From an uncultured Oscillospiraceae bacterium (GTDB lineage: Bacteria; Bacillota; Clostridia; Oscillospirales; Acutalibacteraceae): 64,000 nucleotides of DNA. The stretch covers positions 162,682-226,681 of the forward strand of contig CAJJNV010000001.1 of assembly GCA_905193225.1 (NCBI GenBank), given 5' to 3'. Made by a program: the position numbers and the translations under genes. Positions 43,604 to 52,407 of the stretch are shown here, piece after piece. The first letter of the stretch is position 1, and each line of letters begins with the position of its first letter. The notes under the pieces were generated by a model that saw only the letters and a program-made list of their open reading frames with translations, was not told the origin of the DNA and did no database searches.

Positions 43604-44962
43604 TCAATTTTTAAGGCTCTGCAAGGGTGCCGGAAGCCTTCCGCCGCGGGAAATAAAGGTCAGCGGAGATGCGGTATTTACCCTCATAACAGGGCCGTTG
43701 CCCAAAAGGCCGCCGAAGGACAGCTCCTCCCCTTCCTTTTTGCCGATAGCCGGAATAAGACGCACGGCGGTGGTTTTGGAATTGACCATTCCGATGGCTG
43801 CCTCGTCGGCAATTATTCCCGAGATGACCTCATCGGGAGTGTCCCCCGGAATGATTATCATATCAAGTCCCACCGAGCATACCGCCGTCATAGCCTCAAG
43901 CTTTTCTATCGAAAGGCAGCCGGATTTTGCGGCGCTGATCATTCCCTCGTCCTCGGAGACCGGGATAAAGGCGCCCGAAAGGCCTCCCACATGAGACGAA
44001 GCCATAACACCGCCCTTTTTGACCGCATCGTTAAGCATGGCCAAAGCGGCGGTGGTTCCGCAGGCTCCGCACTGAGAAAGACCCATTTGTTCAAGTATAC
44101 GAGCCACCGAATCTCCCACCTCTGGAGTGGGTGCAAGGGAAAGATCAACAATGCCAAAGGGCACGCAGAGCCGTTTTGAGGCTTCCATCGCCACCAGCTG
44201 ACCCATTCTTGTAATCTTAAAAGCGGTGCGCTTTATAATGTCGGCGAGGCCGTCTATGGAACAGTCTCCCGCCTTTTCGAGAGCACATTTTACGACGCCG
44301 GGGCCGGAAACACCAACATTGATAACGCAATCGGGCTCTCCCACTCCGTGGAAGGCTCCCGCCATAAAGGGATTGTCCTCAGGAGCATTGCACAGGGTAA
44401 CAAGCTTTGCAGCGCCGATACAGTCCCGATCCTTTGTCAGCTCTGCCGCCGCCTTGACCGCCTTTCCCATCATTTTAACTGCGTCCATATTGATGCCGGC
44501 CTTGGTGCTTCCCACATTGACCGAGGCACAGATGTGATCGGTTTCGGAAAGGGCGGCGGGAATGCTCTCTATAAGGGCATAATCTCCGTCGGAAAAACCT
44601 TTTTGCACAACTGCAGAGTATCCGCCCACGAAATTTACTCCGAGCTCTTTAGCCGCTCTTTCAAGGGTTTTGGCAAACTTGGTCAGGTCAGCCGACGGAC
44701 AGGCAGAGGCCAGCATTCCGATAGGCGTGACCGAAATGCGGCGGTTTATTATGGGAATACCGTATTCGCTTTGAATCTCATCGCACACCGGCACAAGCCG
44801 CTCGGCATAGCCGGTTATTTTGTCGTATATTTTATCGCAGGCTCTGTTGATGTCGCTGTCTATGCAGCTAAGCAGAGATATTCCCATTGTAACGGTACGG
44901 ATGTCGAGGTGTTCTTCCCGTATCATATTTATGGTTTCCATTATATCGGAGGGATTAAGCAT
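43604..44962 (-). CDS. UPF0210 (DUF711, PFL-like) family protein
   Basis: A 452-residue protein of the UPF0210 family, structurally related to pyruvate formate-lyase folds but lacking the known glycyl radical chemistry. Conserved segments include MLNPSDIMETINMIREEHLDIRTVTMGISL-type start, NRRISVTPIGMLA, and a Gly-rich end (GRLPAPLQSLKN). Length is normal. The upstream gene is an ACT protein of the UPF0237 type; this two-gene pairing is widely conserved, suggesting amino-acid control of an unknown enzyme. Confidence 0.9.
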   Translation of the reverse strand: MLNPSDIMETINMIREEHLDIRTVTMGISLLSCIDSDINRACDKIYDKITGYAERLVPVCDEIQSEYGIPIINRRISVTPIGMLASACPSADLTKFAKTLERAAKELGVNFVGGYSAVVQKGFSDGDYALIESIPAALSETDHICASVNVGSTKAGINMDAVKMMGKAVKAAAELTKDRDCIGAAKLVTLCNAPEDNPFMAGAFHGVGEPDCVINVGVSGPGVVKCALEKAGDCSIDGLADIIKRTAFKITRMGQLVAMEASKRLCVPFGIVDLSLAPTPEVGDSVARILEQMGLSQCGACGTTAALAMLNDAVKKGGVMASSHVGGLSGAFIPVSEDEGMISAAKSGCLSIEKLEAMTAVCSVGLDMIIIPGDTPDEVISGIIADEAAIGMVNSKTTAVRLIPAIGKKEGEELSFGGLLGNGPVMRVNTASPLTFISRGGRLPAPLQSLKN

Positions 44963-45090
44963 AAAATCGTCCTTTCTGCCCCGCCAAACTTCCGCTCGAA
45001 AGCTTGCTTTTTCGGAAATATTTATTGGGCAGTATTAGTATTATTATTTTTGAAATATTTTTCAGGGTATTTTACCGTCACACGGCAAAA

Positions 45091-45360
45091 TCATATGCGG
45101 TGCATGGAATTGAAAATATCCTCGTGCATTGCGTTAACAGTCATTCCGATCTCGCTTCCCGCCTTTTGAATGGCAAGGGCAAATTCAGAAAAAGGAACAG
45201 TACATTTGTCTATTTCCACCTGCATAACCATGGTGAACATTCCGTCGACCACCTTTTGGTTGACGTCGATAATGTTAATATTGTTGTCGGCGCAAAGTCC
45301 TGCGATTTTTGCAAGGATACCTACCCTGTCGGTTCCGATGACCGAAATAATGGCTCTCAT
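45091..45360 (-). CDS. ACT domain protein (UPF0237)
   Basis: An 89-residue single ACT domain (MRAIISVIGTDRVGILAKIAGLCADNNINIIDVNQKVVDG by pieces), the UPF0237 family. ACT domains bind amino acids. It heads the pair with UPF0210, 128 bases upstream of it. A ribosome site GGAGG lies just before the ATG. The specific ligand is unknown. Confidence 0.92.
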   Translation of the reverse strand: MRAIISVIGTDRVGILAKIAGLCADNNINIIDVNQKVVDGMFTMVMQVEIDKCTVPFSEFALAIQKAGSEIGMTVNAMHEDIFNSMHRI

Positions 45361-45525
45361 TTGATAATTCCTCCGTTTAATTTCTTTTGATAAAGGTGTT
45401 GAAAATCATTTGAAACAAGCGCTGTATACGGCAGACGAAGCACTTGTAAAAAGGATTATAACACAAAAAATATTTATTAACAATATTTTTGGTAAAAAAC
45501 TCTGTTATTTTTTGATTCGATGTGG

Positions 45526-45531
45526 TATAAT
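45526..45531 (+). promoter_or_regulatory. Extended -10 promoter of the PHP phosphatase gene
   Basis: TATAAT preceded by TGG, i.e. an extended -10, 37 bases before the start. No good -35 (GTTATT at best). Confidence 0.5.
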
Positions 45532-45567
45532 GTTTTGCAACAATATATTTGTACGAGGCGAAAGGTT

Positions 45568-46386
45568 ATGAACTATAAAAATATTGTGGACTTTCACATT
45601 CATACCGACAATTCCGACGACGGATTTGACCCGGTTATGCTTATGTGCGAGCACGCCGTCAGTGCGGGGCTGCGCGCCGTCGCCATAACCGACCACTGCG
45701 AATGCAGCCGCTACCGTGCCGAAACATATCGCTTTGACAAGGCAATACGCCAGAGCTTTCTTGAAGCGAAAAAGGCCAAAGGCGCCTTTGCAAACCACCT
45801 TATCATTATGGCGGGAATAGAGCTTGGTCAGGCTACCCAGGATTTCGACGCGGCTTACGACGCTTTGGGCGCAAACGAATATGATTTTATACTGGGCAGT
45901 CTCCACTGTCTTAAAGGTCAGCCCGACTTCTGGCAGGTCGATTATGAAAAGAACGATCCCTTTGAATTTTTCGATATGTACCTTGATCAGCTCTACGAGC
46001 TTGTTAAATGGAACGGGTTTGACAGTCTTGCCCACCTGACCTATCCCCTGCGCTACATAAACGGCGAGCATCACTTCGGTCTTGAGCTTTCAAACTATGC
46101 CGAAAAGGTCGACGAAATATTAAAGCTGCTTGCCAAAAACGAAAAGGCGCTTGAGATAAACACCTCCGGCTACCGTCAGGCATACGGAAAGCCCCTGCCC
46201 GATTTTGATGTGGTTAAAAAATTCAAGGAACTGGGCGGAAGATACATAACCTTCGGCTCGGACGCCCACCACGCCACCGATGTCGGCAAAAACATCGCCG
46301 ACGGAATGGAAATGGCAAAAGCCGCCGGATTTTCCTATCTTACCATTTACGAGCAGCATGTACCTATGCTCGTTCCGATAATTTAG
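45568..46386 (+). CDS. PHP domain phosphoesterase, histidinol-phosphatase (HisJ/HisK) family
   Basis: A 272-residue PHP protein with the metal-binding motifs in order: DFHIHTDNSDDG (7-18), ITDHCECSR, GSLHCLKGQ, and the final FGSDAHHATD. Many relatives hydrolyse histidinol phosphate. The his genes at the other end of the window make this plausible, but PHP phosphatases also act on other substrates. The start is ATG 45568 with GAGGCGAAAGG upstream; the frame extends to 45520 without a site. Confidence 0.85.
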   Translation: MNYKNIVDFHIHTDNSDDGFDPVMLMCEHAVSAGLRAVAITDHCECSRYRAETYRFDKAIRQSFLEAKKAKGAFANHLIIMAGIELGQATQDFDAAYDALGANEYDFILGSLHCLKGQPDFWQVDYEKNDPFEFFDMYLDQLYELVKWNGFDSLAHLTYPLRYINGEHHFGLELSNYAEKVDEILKLLAKNEKALEINTSGYRQAYGKPLPDFDVVKKFKELGGRYITFGSDAHHATDVGKNIADGMEMAKAAGFSYLTIYEQHVPMLVPII

Positions 46387-46503
46387 TTTAAATAACTTAG
46401 TAAGATTGAGTTTTAATCGGGCATCAAGTAATCAGCTGATTTGATCATCCGATTGCTTTTTCTCGTAAGAATACCGCAAATAAAAACAGAACGGAGAATT
46501 GAT

Positions 46504-46983
46504 ATGGATAAGCTTGCAAAACTGCTTTTTAAAAACGCCAGATATTCTGTGACCGACCTTGCGGCAATGCTTGACACAACCGAACAGGACGTCAGGGACC
46601 GCATCAAAAAGCTTGAAGCCGACGGCGTTATCAACGGATACAGAGCCCTTATAAACTGGGAAAAGCTCGGTGACAAACGCATTACCGCCATGGTCGAACT
46701 CAAGGTAACACCTCAGCCCGACGCAGGTTATGAGGAGCTTGCAAAAAAGATAATGCAATTCGACGAGGTATCGGATCTCTACCTTATGTCGGGAGCATAC
46801 GATTTTCTCGTGACCGTCAAGGCCGATGATCTTCAGTCGGCGGCAATGTTCGTTTCCCACCGCTTAGCTCCCATCGAAGGGGTCACCTCCACCTCCACCC
46901 ACTTTATGCTCAGAAACTACAAGCAAATGGGCGCGAGAATCTGCTATAACACCAAGGACGACAGGGGGATATTGTCGTTTTGA
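46504..46983 (+). CDS. Lrp/AsnC family transcriptional regulator
   Basis: A 159-residue regulator: N-terminal winged HTH (ARYSVTDLAAMLDTTEQDVRDRIKKLEADGVI, residues 10-42) and a C-terminal RAM/ACT-like amino-acid binding domain (ITAMVELKVTPQPDAG; VSDLYLMSGAYDFLVTV). GGAG precedes ATG 46504. Its stop overlaps the aminotransferase start, so the pair is coupled and the regulator probably senses the aminotransferase's amino acid. Confidence 0.92.
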   Translation: MDKLAKLLFKNARYSVTDLAAMLDTTEQDVRDRIKKLEADGVINGYRALINWEKLGDKRITAMVELKVTPQPDAGYEELAKKIMQFDEVSDLYLMSGAYDFLVTVKADDLQSAAMFVSHRLAPIEGVTSTSTHFMLRNYKQMGARICYNTKDDRGILSF

Positions 46984-48149
46984 TGAACTACAATAACATA
47001 CTTAATCCAACAACCGTTGCGCTCAAGCCCTCGGGAATAAGAAAGTATTTCGACATTGCCGGAACAATGGACGATGTAATTTCCCTTGGTGTTGGCGAGC
47101 CGGATTTCTATACTCCCTGGCACATTCGCCAGGCGGGCATTTCCTCACTCGAATCGGGATACACAAGATACACCGCAAACGCAGGGCTTTCAGAGCTTAG
47201 AAAAGAAATTGCCAACTATTACGATCGCAAATTCAGCGTTAAATATGATGCTAAAACCGATGTGCTCGTGACCGTCGGCGGATCGGAAGCCATTGACGCC
47301 TGCTTCCGCGCTCTCGTTTCGCCGGGTGACGAGGTAATCGTGCCCGAGCCGAGCTTTGTTTGCTACTCCCCTCTTGTCAGCCTTTGCGGAGGGCATCCCG
47401 TTCCCCTTAAAACCACCGTGGAAAACGAATTTCGCGTAACCGCCGGGCAGTTAAAGGAGGCCATATCTCCCAAAACAAAGCTGCTTGTTCTTCCCTATCC
47501 CAACAATCCCACCGGCGGAATAATGGAAAAGAAGGATTTGGAGGCAATTTCCGAGGTTTTGCGGGACACAAACATAATGATACTTTCGGACGAAATATAC
47601 GCCGAGCTGACCTATGGCGGCAAGCACCACGTTTCCATCGCTTCTATCGACGGAATGAAGGAAAGAACGGTCATTGCCAACGGATTTTCAAAATCATATT
47701 CCATGACCGGATGGCGGCTCGGATATGCGCTGGGTCCCAAGGAAATAATAAAACAGATGACCAAAATTCATCAGTTCGGAATAATGAGCGCCCCAACCAC
47801 ATCCCAGTATGCCGCTATCGAAGCCATAAAAAACGGCGACAGCGACATTGCAAAGATGCGGGACGAATATGATATGAGAAGGAAGTTTCTCATAAAGGGA
47901 CTTAAAAAGGCGGGGCTTGACTGTTTTGAGCCTCTCGGTGCTTTTTACGCCTTCCCCGGCATAGAAAAAACCGGGCTTTCATCGGATGAATTCTGCGAAA
48001 GGCTGCTTTATTCAAAACACGTAGCCGTCATTCCCGGAACGGCCTTCGGCCAAAGCGGAGAGGGTCATATACGCGTTTCTTATTGCTATTCTCTCGACCA
48101 TCTTAAAACTGCCCTCGAAAAAATCGAGGAGTTTATGGGAGAAATATGA
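46983..48149 (+). CDS. PLP-dependent class I/II aminotransferase
   Basis: A 388-residue fold-type I aminotransferase with the cofactor Lys237 in NGFSKSYSMTGWRLGY, PNNPTGGI near 163 and the C-terminal Arg region (HIRVSYCYSLDHL). It resembles PatA/aspartate aminotransferase-like enzymes paired with Lrp regulators. The substrate is not clear. ATG 46983 gives a TGATG junction with lrp; its stop overlaps the ispE start (ATGA). Confidence 0.92.
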   Translation: MNYNNILNPTTVALKPSGIRKYFDIAGTMDDVISLGVGEPDFYTPWHIRQAGISSLESGYTRYTANAGLSELRKEIANYYDRKFSVKYDAKTDVLVTVGGSEAIDACFRALVSPGDEVIVPEPSFVCYSPLVSLCGGHPVPLKTTVENEFRVTAGQLKEAISPKTKLLVLPYPNNPTGGIMEKKDLEAISEVLRDTNIMILSDEIYAELTYGGKHHVSIASIDGMKERTVIANGFSKSYSMTGWRLGYALGPKEIIKQMTKIHQFGIMSAPTTSQYAAIEAIKNGDSDIAKMRDEYDMRRKFLIKGLKKAGLDCFEPLGAFYAFPGIEKTGLSSDEFCERLLYSKHVAVIPGTAFGQSGEGHIRVSYCYSLDHLKTALEKIEEFMGEI

Positions 48150-48997
48150 AAAAGCTGTCTTTAGAAGCCTATGCAAAGCTTAACCTTACCTTGGACTGTC
48201 TCGGAAAGCGGGAGGACGGATATCATGAGCTTTGCTCGATAATGCACCCCGTTTCTCTTTGCGACATTGTAACGGTCGAAAGAACGGAAAAAAGCGGCAT
48301 TGCCGTTAGCTGCGGCAATATAAAGAAAGAGGACAACCTCGTTTTTAAAGCGGCCGAGGCTTTTTTTGAAACGTCCGGAATCCCGCATGATGACAGAGGC
48401 ATTGAAATAACGGTGGAAAAACATATTCCCATACTCTCGGGTATGGGAGGCGGAAGCACCGACGGCGCGGCGGTCATCAATATTTTGGACGAGCTTTATG
48501 AAACCCGCCTCTCGCACCGAAAAAAAATCGGCATTGCAAAAAGCCTCGGTGCAGACGTGCCCTTTTCCCTTTTTAGTAAAACCGCCGTTGCCACCGGCAT
48601 CGGAGAAAAGCTTGAATTTATAGAAAATTTTCCGCAGTTTTACTTTGTGCTTGTAAAGCCCGGGCAAAAAGGCTCGACCGCCGATATGTATAAAGCCCTC
48701 GACAGTCGAGGAGTCGTAAACGGAGAGTACACAAAAAAGGCTCTTTCGGCTATAAGAAGCGGCGATACCGCAAAGGGCGCAGGCTTTTTCAAAAACGACT
48801 TTGCTCTTTGCCAAGAGGTTGATTATATCTCAGCTATCGGTGCATCGGCCAAAGCCTTCGGCGCACTTACCACCTCGATCACCGGCAGCGGGCCTACCTG
48901 TTTTTCGGTTTTTGAGGACAAAAACAATTGTCTCGGCTTTTTCGAGCACATTTCAAAGAAATTTAAAAATGTTTTTCTTGCAAAATCGGTTGGATAG
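48146..48997 (+). CDS. ispE: 4-diphosphocytidyl-2-C-methyl-D-erythritol kinase
   Basis: A GHMP kinase of the non-mevalonate isoprenoid pathway. The 283-residue protein starts with SLEAYAKLNLTLDCLGKREDGYHEL, has the ATP loop PILSGMGGGSTDGAAV (about 90-105), and a C-terminal TSITGSGPTCFSVF motif. It overlaps the aminotransferase by four bases. The other pathway genes are not in the window. The end of the gene contains the promoter of the next unit. Confidence 0.95.
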   Translation: MKKLSLEAYAKLNLTLDCLGKREDGYHELCSIMHPVSLCDIVTVERTEKSGIAVSCGNIKKEDNLVFKAAEAFFETSGIPHDDRGIEITVEKHIPILSGMGGGSTDGAAVINILDELYETRLSHRKKIGIAKSLGADVPFSLFSKTAVATGIGEKLEFIENFPQFYFVLVKPGQKGSTADMYKALDSRGVVNGEYTKKALSAIRSGDTAKGAGFFKNDFALCQEVDYISAIGASAKAFGALTTSITGSGPTCFSVFEDKNNCLGFFEHISKKFKNVFLAKSVG

Positions 48998-49006
48998 GTA
49001 TACAAT
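48978..49006 (+). promoter_or_regulatory. Promoter of the NifU-like/GGGtGRT pair
   Basis: TTGCAA (48978-48983), 17 bases, TACAAT (49001-49006), overlapping the end of ispE. It would give a leader of about 135 bases. Confidence 0.65.
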
Positions 49007-49052
49007 ACAGTGTGGTGTGCCGAAAAAAGGATCACAATTTCAGTTTAATTGC

Positions 49053-49122
49053 GGTTAAACCGATTGATTTAATCGGTTTAACCAATTTAATCAGTTTAAA
49101 ATAGCGGTAAAACGCTTTTACC
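49053..49122 (+). promoter_or_regulatory. Structured 5' leader with two perfect hairpins
   Basis: A 13-bp perfect stem (49053-49065 with 49071-49083; loop GATTT) is followed by GGTAAAA-CGC-TTTTACC (49106-49122). Neither ends in a T-run, so they look like leader structure or an operator rather than a terminator. Confidence 0.6.
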
Positions 49123-49145
49123 AATTCCCGAAAGGAGATAAAAAA

Positions 49146-49838
49146 ATGACTTATTCACAGGAAGTCGAAAATATGTGCGTAGTCGCAAAGGGTCCCCACC
49201 ACGGACCTGCTCCCATTCCCGAAGAGGGCAAATGGATCGAAGCCAAGCAGATAACCGATATTTCCGGTTATACTCACGGCGTGGGTTGGTGCGCTCCCCA
49301 GCAGGGCGCCTGCAAGCTCTCTCTCAACGTTAAAAACGGCATTATCGAAGAGGCTCTTGTTGAGACGGTTGGATGTTCAGGAATGACCCATTCGGCAGCT
49401 ATGGCCGCCGAGATTCTTCCCGGAAAGACCGTTCTTGAGGCTCTCAACACCGACCTTGTGTGCGACGCCATCAACACCGCAATGCGTGAGCTTTTCCTTC
49501 AGATCGTATACGGCCGTACCCAGTCGGCATTTTCCGACGACGGTCTTGTTATCGGTGCAGGAATGGAGGATCTCGGCAAGGGTGCCCGTTCCATGGTCGG
49601 AACCATGTACGGAACTAAGGACAAGGGCGTTCGTTACCTCGAAATGACCGAAGGATACTGCACAAGAATGGCTCTCGACGAGAAGGGTGAGGTCATCGGT
49701 TACGAATTCGTTTCCCTCGGAAAGATGACCGACTTCATCAAAAAAGGCATGGAGCCTAACGAGGCTTACAAAAAGTCTATGGGCACCTACGGCAGATTTG
49801 ACGAAGCCGCAAAATATATTGACCCGAGAAAAGAATAA
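49146..49838 (+). CDS. NifU/IscU-like iron-sulfur scaffold family protein
   Basis: A 230-residue protein whose core resembles the IscU/NifU N-terminal scaffold: cysteines occur in GWCAPQQGACKL (about 57-64), ETVGCSGMTHSAAMAAEILPG-type helix, and DLVCDAINTAM. The spacing differs from classical IscU, and extra residues at both ends are specific to this family. It is always found, as far as I recall, with the GGGtGRT gene, here 17 bases downstream. It may assemble or donate a cluster for that partner; unproven. Confidence 0.75.
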   Translation: MTYSQEVENMCVVAKGPHHGPAPIPEEGKWIEAKQITDISGYTHGVGWCAPQQGACKLSLNVKNGIIEEALVETVGCSGMTHSAAMAAEILPGKTVLEALNTDLVCDAINTAMRELFLQIVYGRTQSAFSDDGLVIGAGMEDLGKGARSMVGTMYGTKDKGVRYLEMTEGYCTRMALDEKGEVIGYEFVSLGKMTDFIKKGMEPNEAYKKSMGTYGRFDEAAKYIDPRKE

Positions 49839-49855
49839 GAAGGAGGAATATTCTA

Positions 49856-50854
49856 ATGGCACAGTTTGAAGGTTATGAAAGACGCGAGGCCAAAATCCTC
49901 GAGACTTTAAAGAAATACGGAATTTCCTCTATCGATGAATGCAAGGAAATTACCGTTGCAAAGGGCATAGATGTCGACCAGATCGTTCGTTCGACCCAGC
50001 CCATTTGCTTTGAAAACGCCATCTGGGCATACACCGTCGGTTGCGCTATCGCCATCAAAAAAGGTTGCGTAAAAGCTGCCGACGCCGCCGCCGCTATCGG
50101 TGAGGGACTTCAGTCCTTCTGCATTCCCGGCTCGGTTGCAGAAAACCGCAAGGTCGGTCTCGGCCACGGAAATCTCGGCAAAATGCTCCTTTCGGAAGAA
50201 ACCGAGTGCTTCTGCTTCTTAGCAGGCCACGAATCATTTGCCGCCGCAGAAGGCGCTATAAAAATTGCTCTTAACGCCAATAAGGTCAGAAACAAGGATC
50301 TTCGCGTTATCCTCAACGGTCTCGGAAAGGATGCCGCTTATATCATTTCGAGAATTAACGGCTTTACCTATTGCGAAACCGAGTTTGATCCCTACACCGA
50401 GCAGGTCACCGTTAAAGAGGAGATTGCATTCTCCAAGGGCGACCGCGCAAAGGTAAAATGCTACGGAGCAGATAATGTTCCCGAAGGCGTCGCAATTATG
50501 AAGCTTGAGAACGTCGGCGTTTCCATCACCGGCAATTCCACCAATCCCACCCGTTTCCAGCACCCCGTTGCCGGCACCTATAAGAAATGGTGCACCGAGA
50601 ACGGCGTGAAGTATTTCTCGGTTGCCTCGGGCGGCGGTACAGGCCGTACACTTCATCCCGACAATATGGCCGCCGGTCCTTCCAGCTACGGTATGACCGA
50701 CACTATGGGCCGTATGCATTCCGACGCTCAGTTTGCCGGATCTTCTTCGGTTCCCGCCCATGTTGAAATGATGGGACTTATCGGAATGGGTAACAATCCT
50801 ATGGTTGGAGCTACCGTTGCCTGCGCCGTTGCGGTTGAAGAAGCTTCTAAATAA
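49856..50854 (+). CDS. GGGtGRT family protein
   Basis: A 332-residue conserved protein named after its motif, here GGGTGRT in SVASGGGTGRTLHPD at about 259-273. It also has conserved Cys in QPICFEN, CFCFLAGHESFAAAEG, and a Gly-rich C-terminus (MGLIGMGNNPMVGATVACAVAVEEA). No enzymatic role is established that I know of. Partner is the NifU-like gene. AGGAGG precedes the start. A terminator follows. Confidence 0.88.
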   Translation: MAQFEGYERREAKILETLKKYGISSIDECKEITVAKGIDVDQIVRSTQPICFENAIWAYTVGCAIAIKKGCVKAADAAAAIGEGLQSFCIPGSVAENRKVGLGHGNLGKMLLSEETECFCFLAGHESFAAAEGAIKIALNANKVRNKDLRVILNGLGKDAAYIISRINGFTYCETEFDPYTEQVTVKEEIAFSKGDRAKVKCYGADNVPEGVAIMKLENVGVSITGNSTNPTRFQHPVAGTYKKWCTENGVKYFSVASGGGTGRTLHPDNMAAGPSSYGMTDTMGRMHSDAQFAGSSSVPAHVEMMGLIGMGNNPMVGATVACAVAVEEASK

Positions 50855-50905
50855 GCTTTTAAAGTAAGCTTTTTCTAAGGTTTATTTACCGCTTTACAAA
50901 ATTAC

Positions 50906-50936
50906 AGCCGCCTGGCCTTTAGTCAGGCGGCTTTTT
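50906..50936 (+). terminator. Rho-independent terminator of the GGGtGRT operon
   Basis: AGCCGCCTG (50906-50914) pairs with CAGGCGGCT (50924-50932), followed by TTTTT. Confidence 0.9.
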
Positions 50937-51057
50937 CGCGCAATTTCGGCGGTAATGGTAACGATAATAAAAGACTTTGCCGTTTTTGTCGGCCAGGTAA
51001 AAAGTTTATATTGCGGTAAAGCGTTTAGTACCCCTGTATATGCGCATTGCCAAAATG

Positions 51058-51094
51058 AAAAGACGGAGAAAGGTTACCCTCTCCCCGTCTTTTC
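51058..51094 (-). terminator. Terminator after thiT
   Basis: AAAAGACGG and CCGTCTTTT arms (51058-51066 and 51084-51092 region) form a hairpin just after the thiT stop at 51114. Confidence 0.7.
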
Positions 51095-51113
51095 GATATT
51101 TTAATGAACAGCT

Positions 51114-51923
51114 TTATTTCTTTTCATATCCCTGTTTTGCAATGATAAACAGCACAACCGAAAGCACGATTCCAACTGCCGAAATAATTCCCATCAGGCT
51201 GAAGTTAGCATTGGAAATAAGGGTAATGTCAAAGCCTTCCTCGCTCTGAATTGCGCCGAACACGGATATTGCATCGTAAACAATAACAGCGATTATCGAA
51301 AGCAGAGAAACAGAGGTAAGGGCAGTGTAAACCTTAGAATTCTTTTCTCTTACCATACGGGTAAGCTCGGGCTTTCTGAAGTCGAGAAGGCTGAACAGCC
51401 AGATTGCGCCGGCAACGGTCAGAATGGTCTCGGGGACCATATATGCCGAGTTGTAAACCAGAGAATAGACCAATCCGTCGGTATCGGGAATGGAAACGCC
51501 CGCCCATACCGTGCAGCCGGAGATAACATGGCAGATATAACGCACAAAGCAGGCAAGGATGGTGCCGAGGGTTATGGATGCGACGGGATCTTTAACAGCC
51601 TTTTTGAAGACTCCTGCAAGTCCCATTGCACCGAAAGCGATAAGATAATCAAGCAGTATTATCGCAACGGCAGCACCGAAGGATGTGGCATAAGACAGAT
51701 TGCTTGCGCCCAAGATCATTTGGATAAGACCGTAGCAAAGGCCGGTAACCAGTCCCGATACGGTACCGTAGCGGTATGCGATGATGATGATGGGAAGCAT
51801 ACTGAAGGGTGTGACCGAGCCGCCGTAGGGCATTTTAATGACCGTTATAAGGCTGAGCACGGTGGCCGCGGCAACCATAACGGCGCTTTCGGCCAATTGT
51901 TTGGTTCGATTTGTTTTTTCCAT
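51114..51923 (-). CDS. thiT: Thiamine ECF transporter S component ThiT
   Basis: Substrate-binding membrane protein for thiamine uptake through an energy-coupling factor transporter. The 269-residue protein has six spans in the first 190 residues with typical ThiT segments (MPYGGSVTPFSMLPIIIIAYRYG; FVRYICHVISGCTVWA by pieces). The remaining 80 residues add two more spans (about 201-222 and 240-264), longer than the classical form of about 190. The thiamine link is confirmed by the TPP riboswitch upstream. The ECF module genes are elsewhere. Confidence 0.94.
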   Translation of the reverse strand: MEKTNRTKQLAESAVMVAAATVLSLITVIKMPYGGSVTPFSMLPIIIIAYRYGTVSGLVTGLCYGLIQMILGASNLSYATSFGAAVAIILLDYLIAFGAMGLAGVFKKAVKDPVASITLGTILACFVRYICHVISGCTVWAGVSIPDTDGLVYSLVYNSAYMVPETILTVAGAIWLFSLLDFRKPELTRMVREKNSKVYTALTSVSLLSIIAVIVYDAISVFGAIQSEEGFDITLISNANFSLMGIISAVGIVLSVVLFIIAKQGYEKK

Positions 51924-52065
51924 ATGTAACGCTCCTTTTTTGTCACGCCCGCCACGACGGTATAACGGCTTTTGAAGCTTTACGGCTGCGGGATATGAGA
52001 AAAACGCAGCTGCCTCTTCGCGAGCAGTATTCCGCCCTGTCGGCGCAACATTTCATTGAACAGGC

Positions 52066-52102
52066 AGTAAAAACAAAAACAGCCCTGCGAAAAGCAAGAC
52101 TG
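52066..52102 (-). terminator. Terminator of the TPP riboswitch expression platform
   Basis: On the minus strand CAGTCTTGC (52102-52094) pairs with GCAGGGCTG (52088-52080) including two G-U pairs, followed by TTTTTGTTTTT. It lies between the aptamer and thiT, as expected of transcriptional control. Confidence 0.75.
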
Positions 52103-52118
52103 AGCAAAGTTTTTTAAA

Positions 52119-52212
52119 ACTTCCTTCGTCGGCATTATCCGCATCAGGTATAAGGGTCAAAAGTATACTAACTTTTATCTCAGCCGAATTTCATCAGCAC
52201 CCCTGTTCAATT
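52119..52212 (-). promoter_or_regulatory. TPP (THI-box) riboswitch
   Basis: The minus strand carries the conserved TPP aptamer blocks in order: CAGGGGTGCT, GGCTGAGAT, ACCCTTATACCTGAT, and GCGGATAATGCCGACGAAGGAAG. All the core bases contacting TPP are present. Thiamine pyrophosphate would reduce thiT transcription. The rest of 51924-52407 holds the terminator and no gene. Confidence 0.95.
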
Positions 52213-52407
52213 CAACTGTATTATATCACTTTTTCGACATTTGTCAACATTTTTCTTTAATTTATTTTAACGAATGTCGCCCCATATCTGTCCGTTTTAA
52301 ATGCGTCCGGCATATTTCATCTTTTTGCCTTAATTTATTTTTACCGTCAATTAAGCAGCAGACCTGCACATGTAAATTAAAGCAATCACACGAGTACCGC
52401 TCATCGG

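Noticed and set aside
43580..45169. Plus-strand frames of 199 and 273 residues
   Set aside because: They are antisense to UPF0210, which is a well-conserved full-length protein with a ribosome site and terminator.
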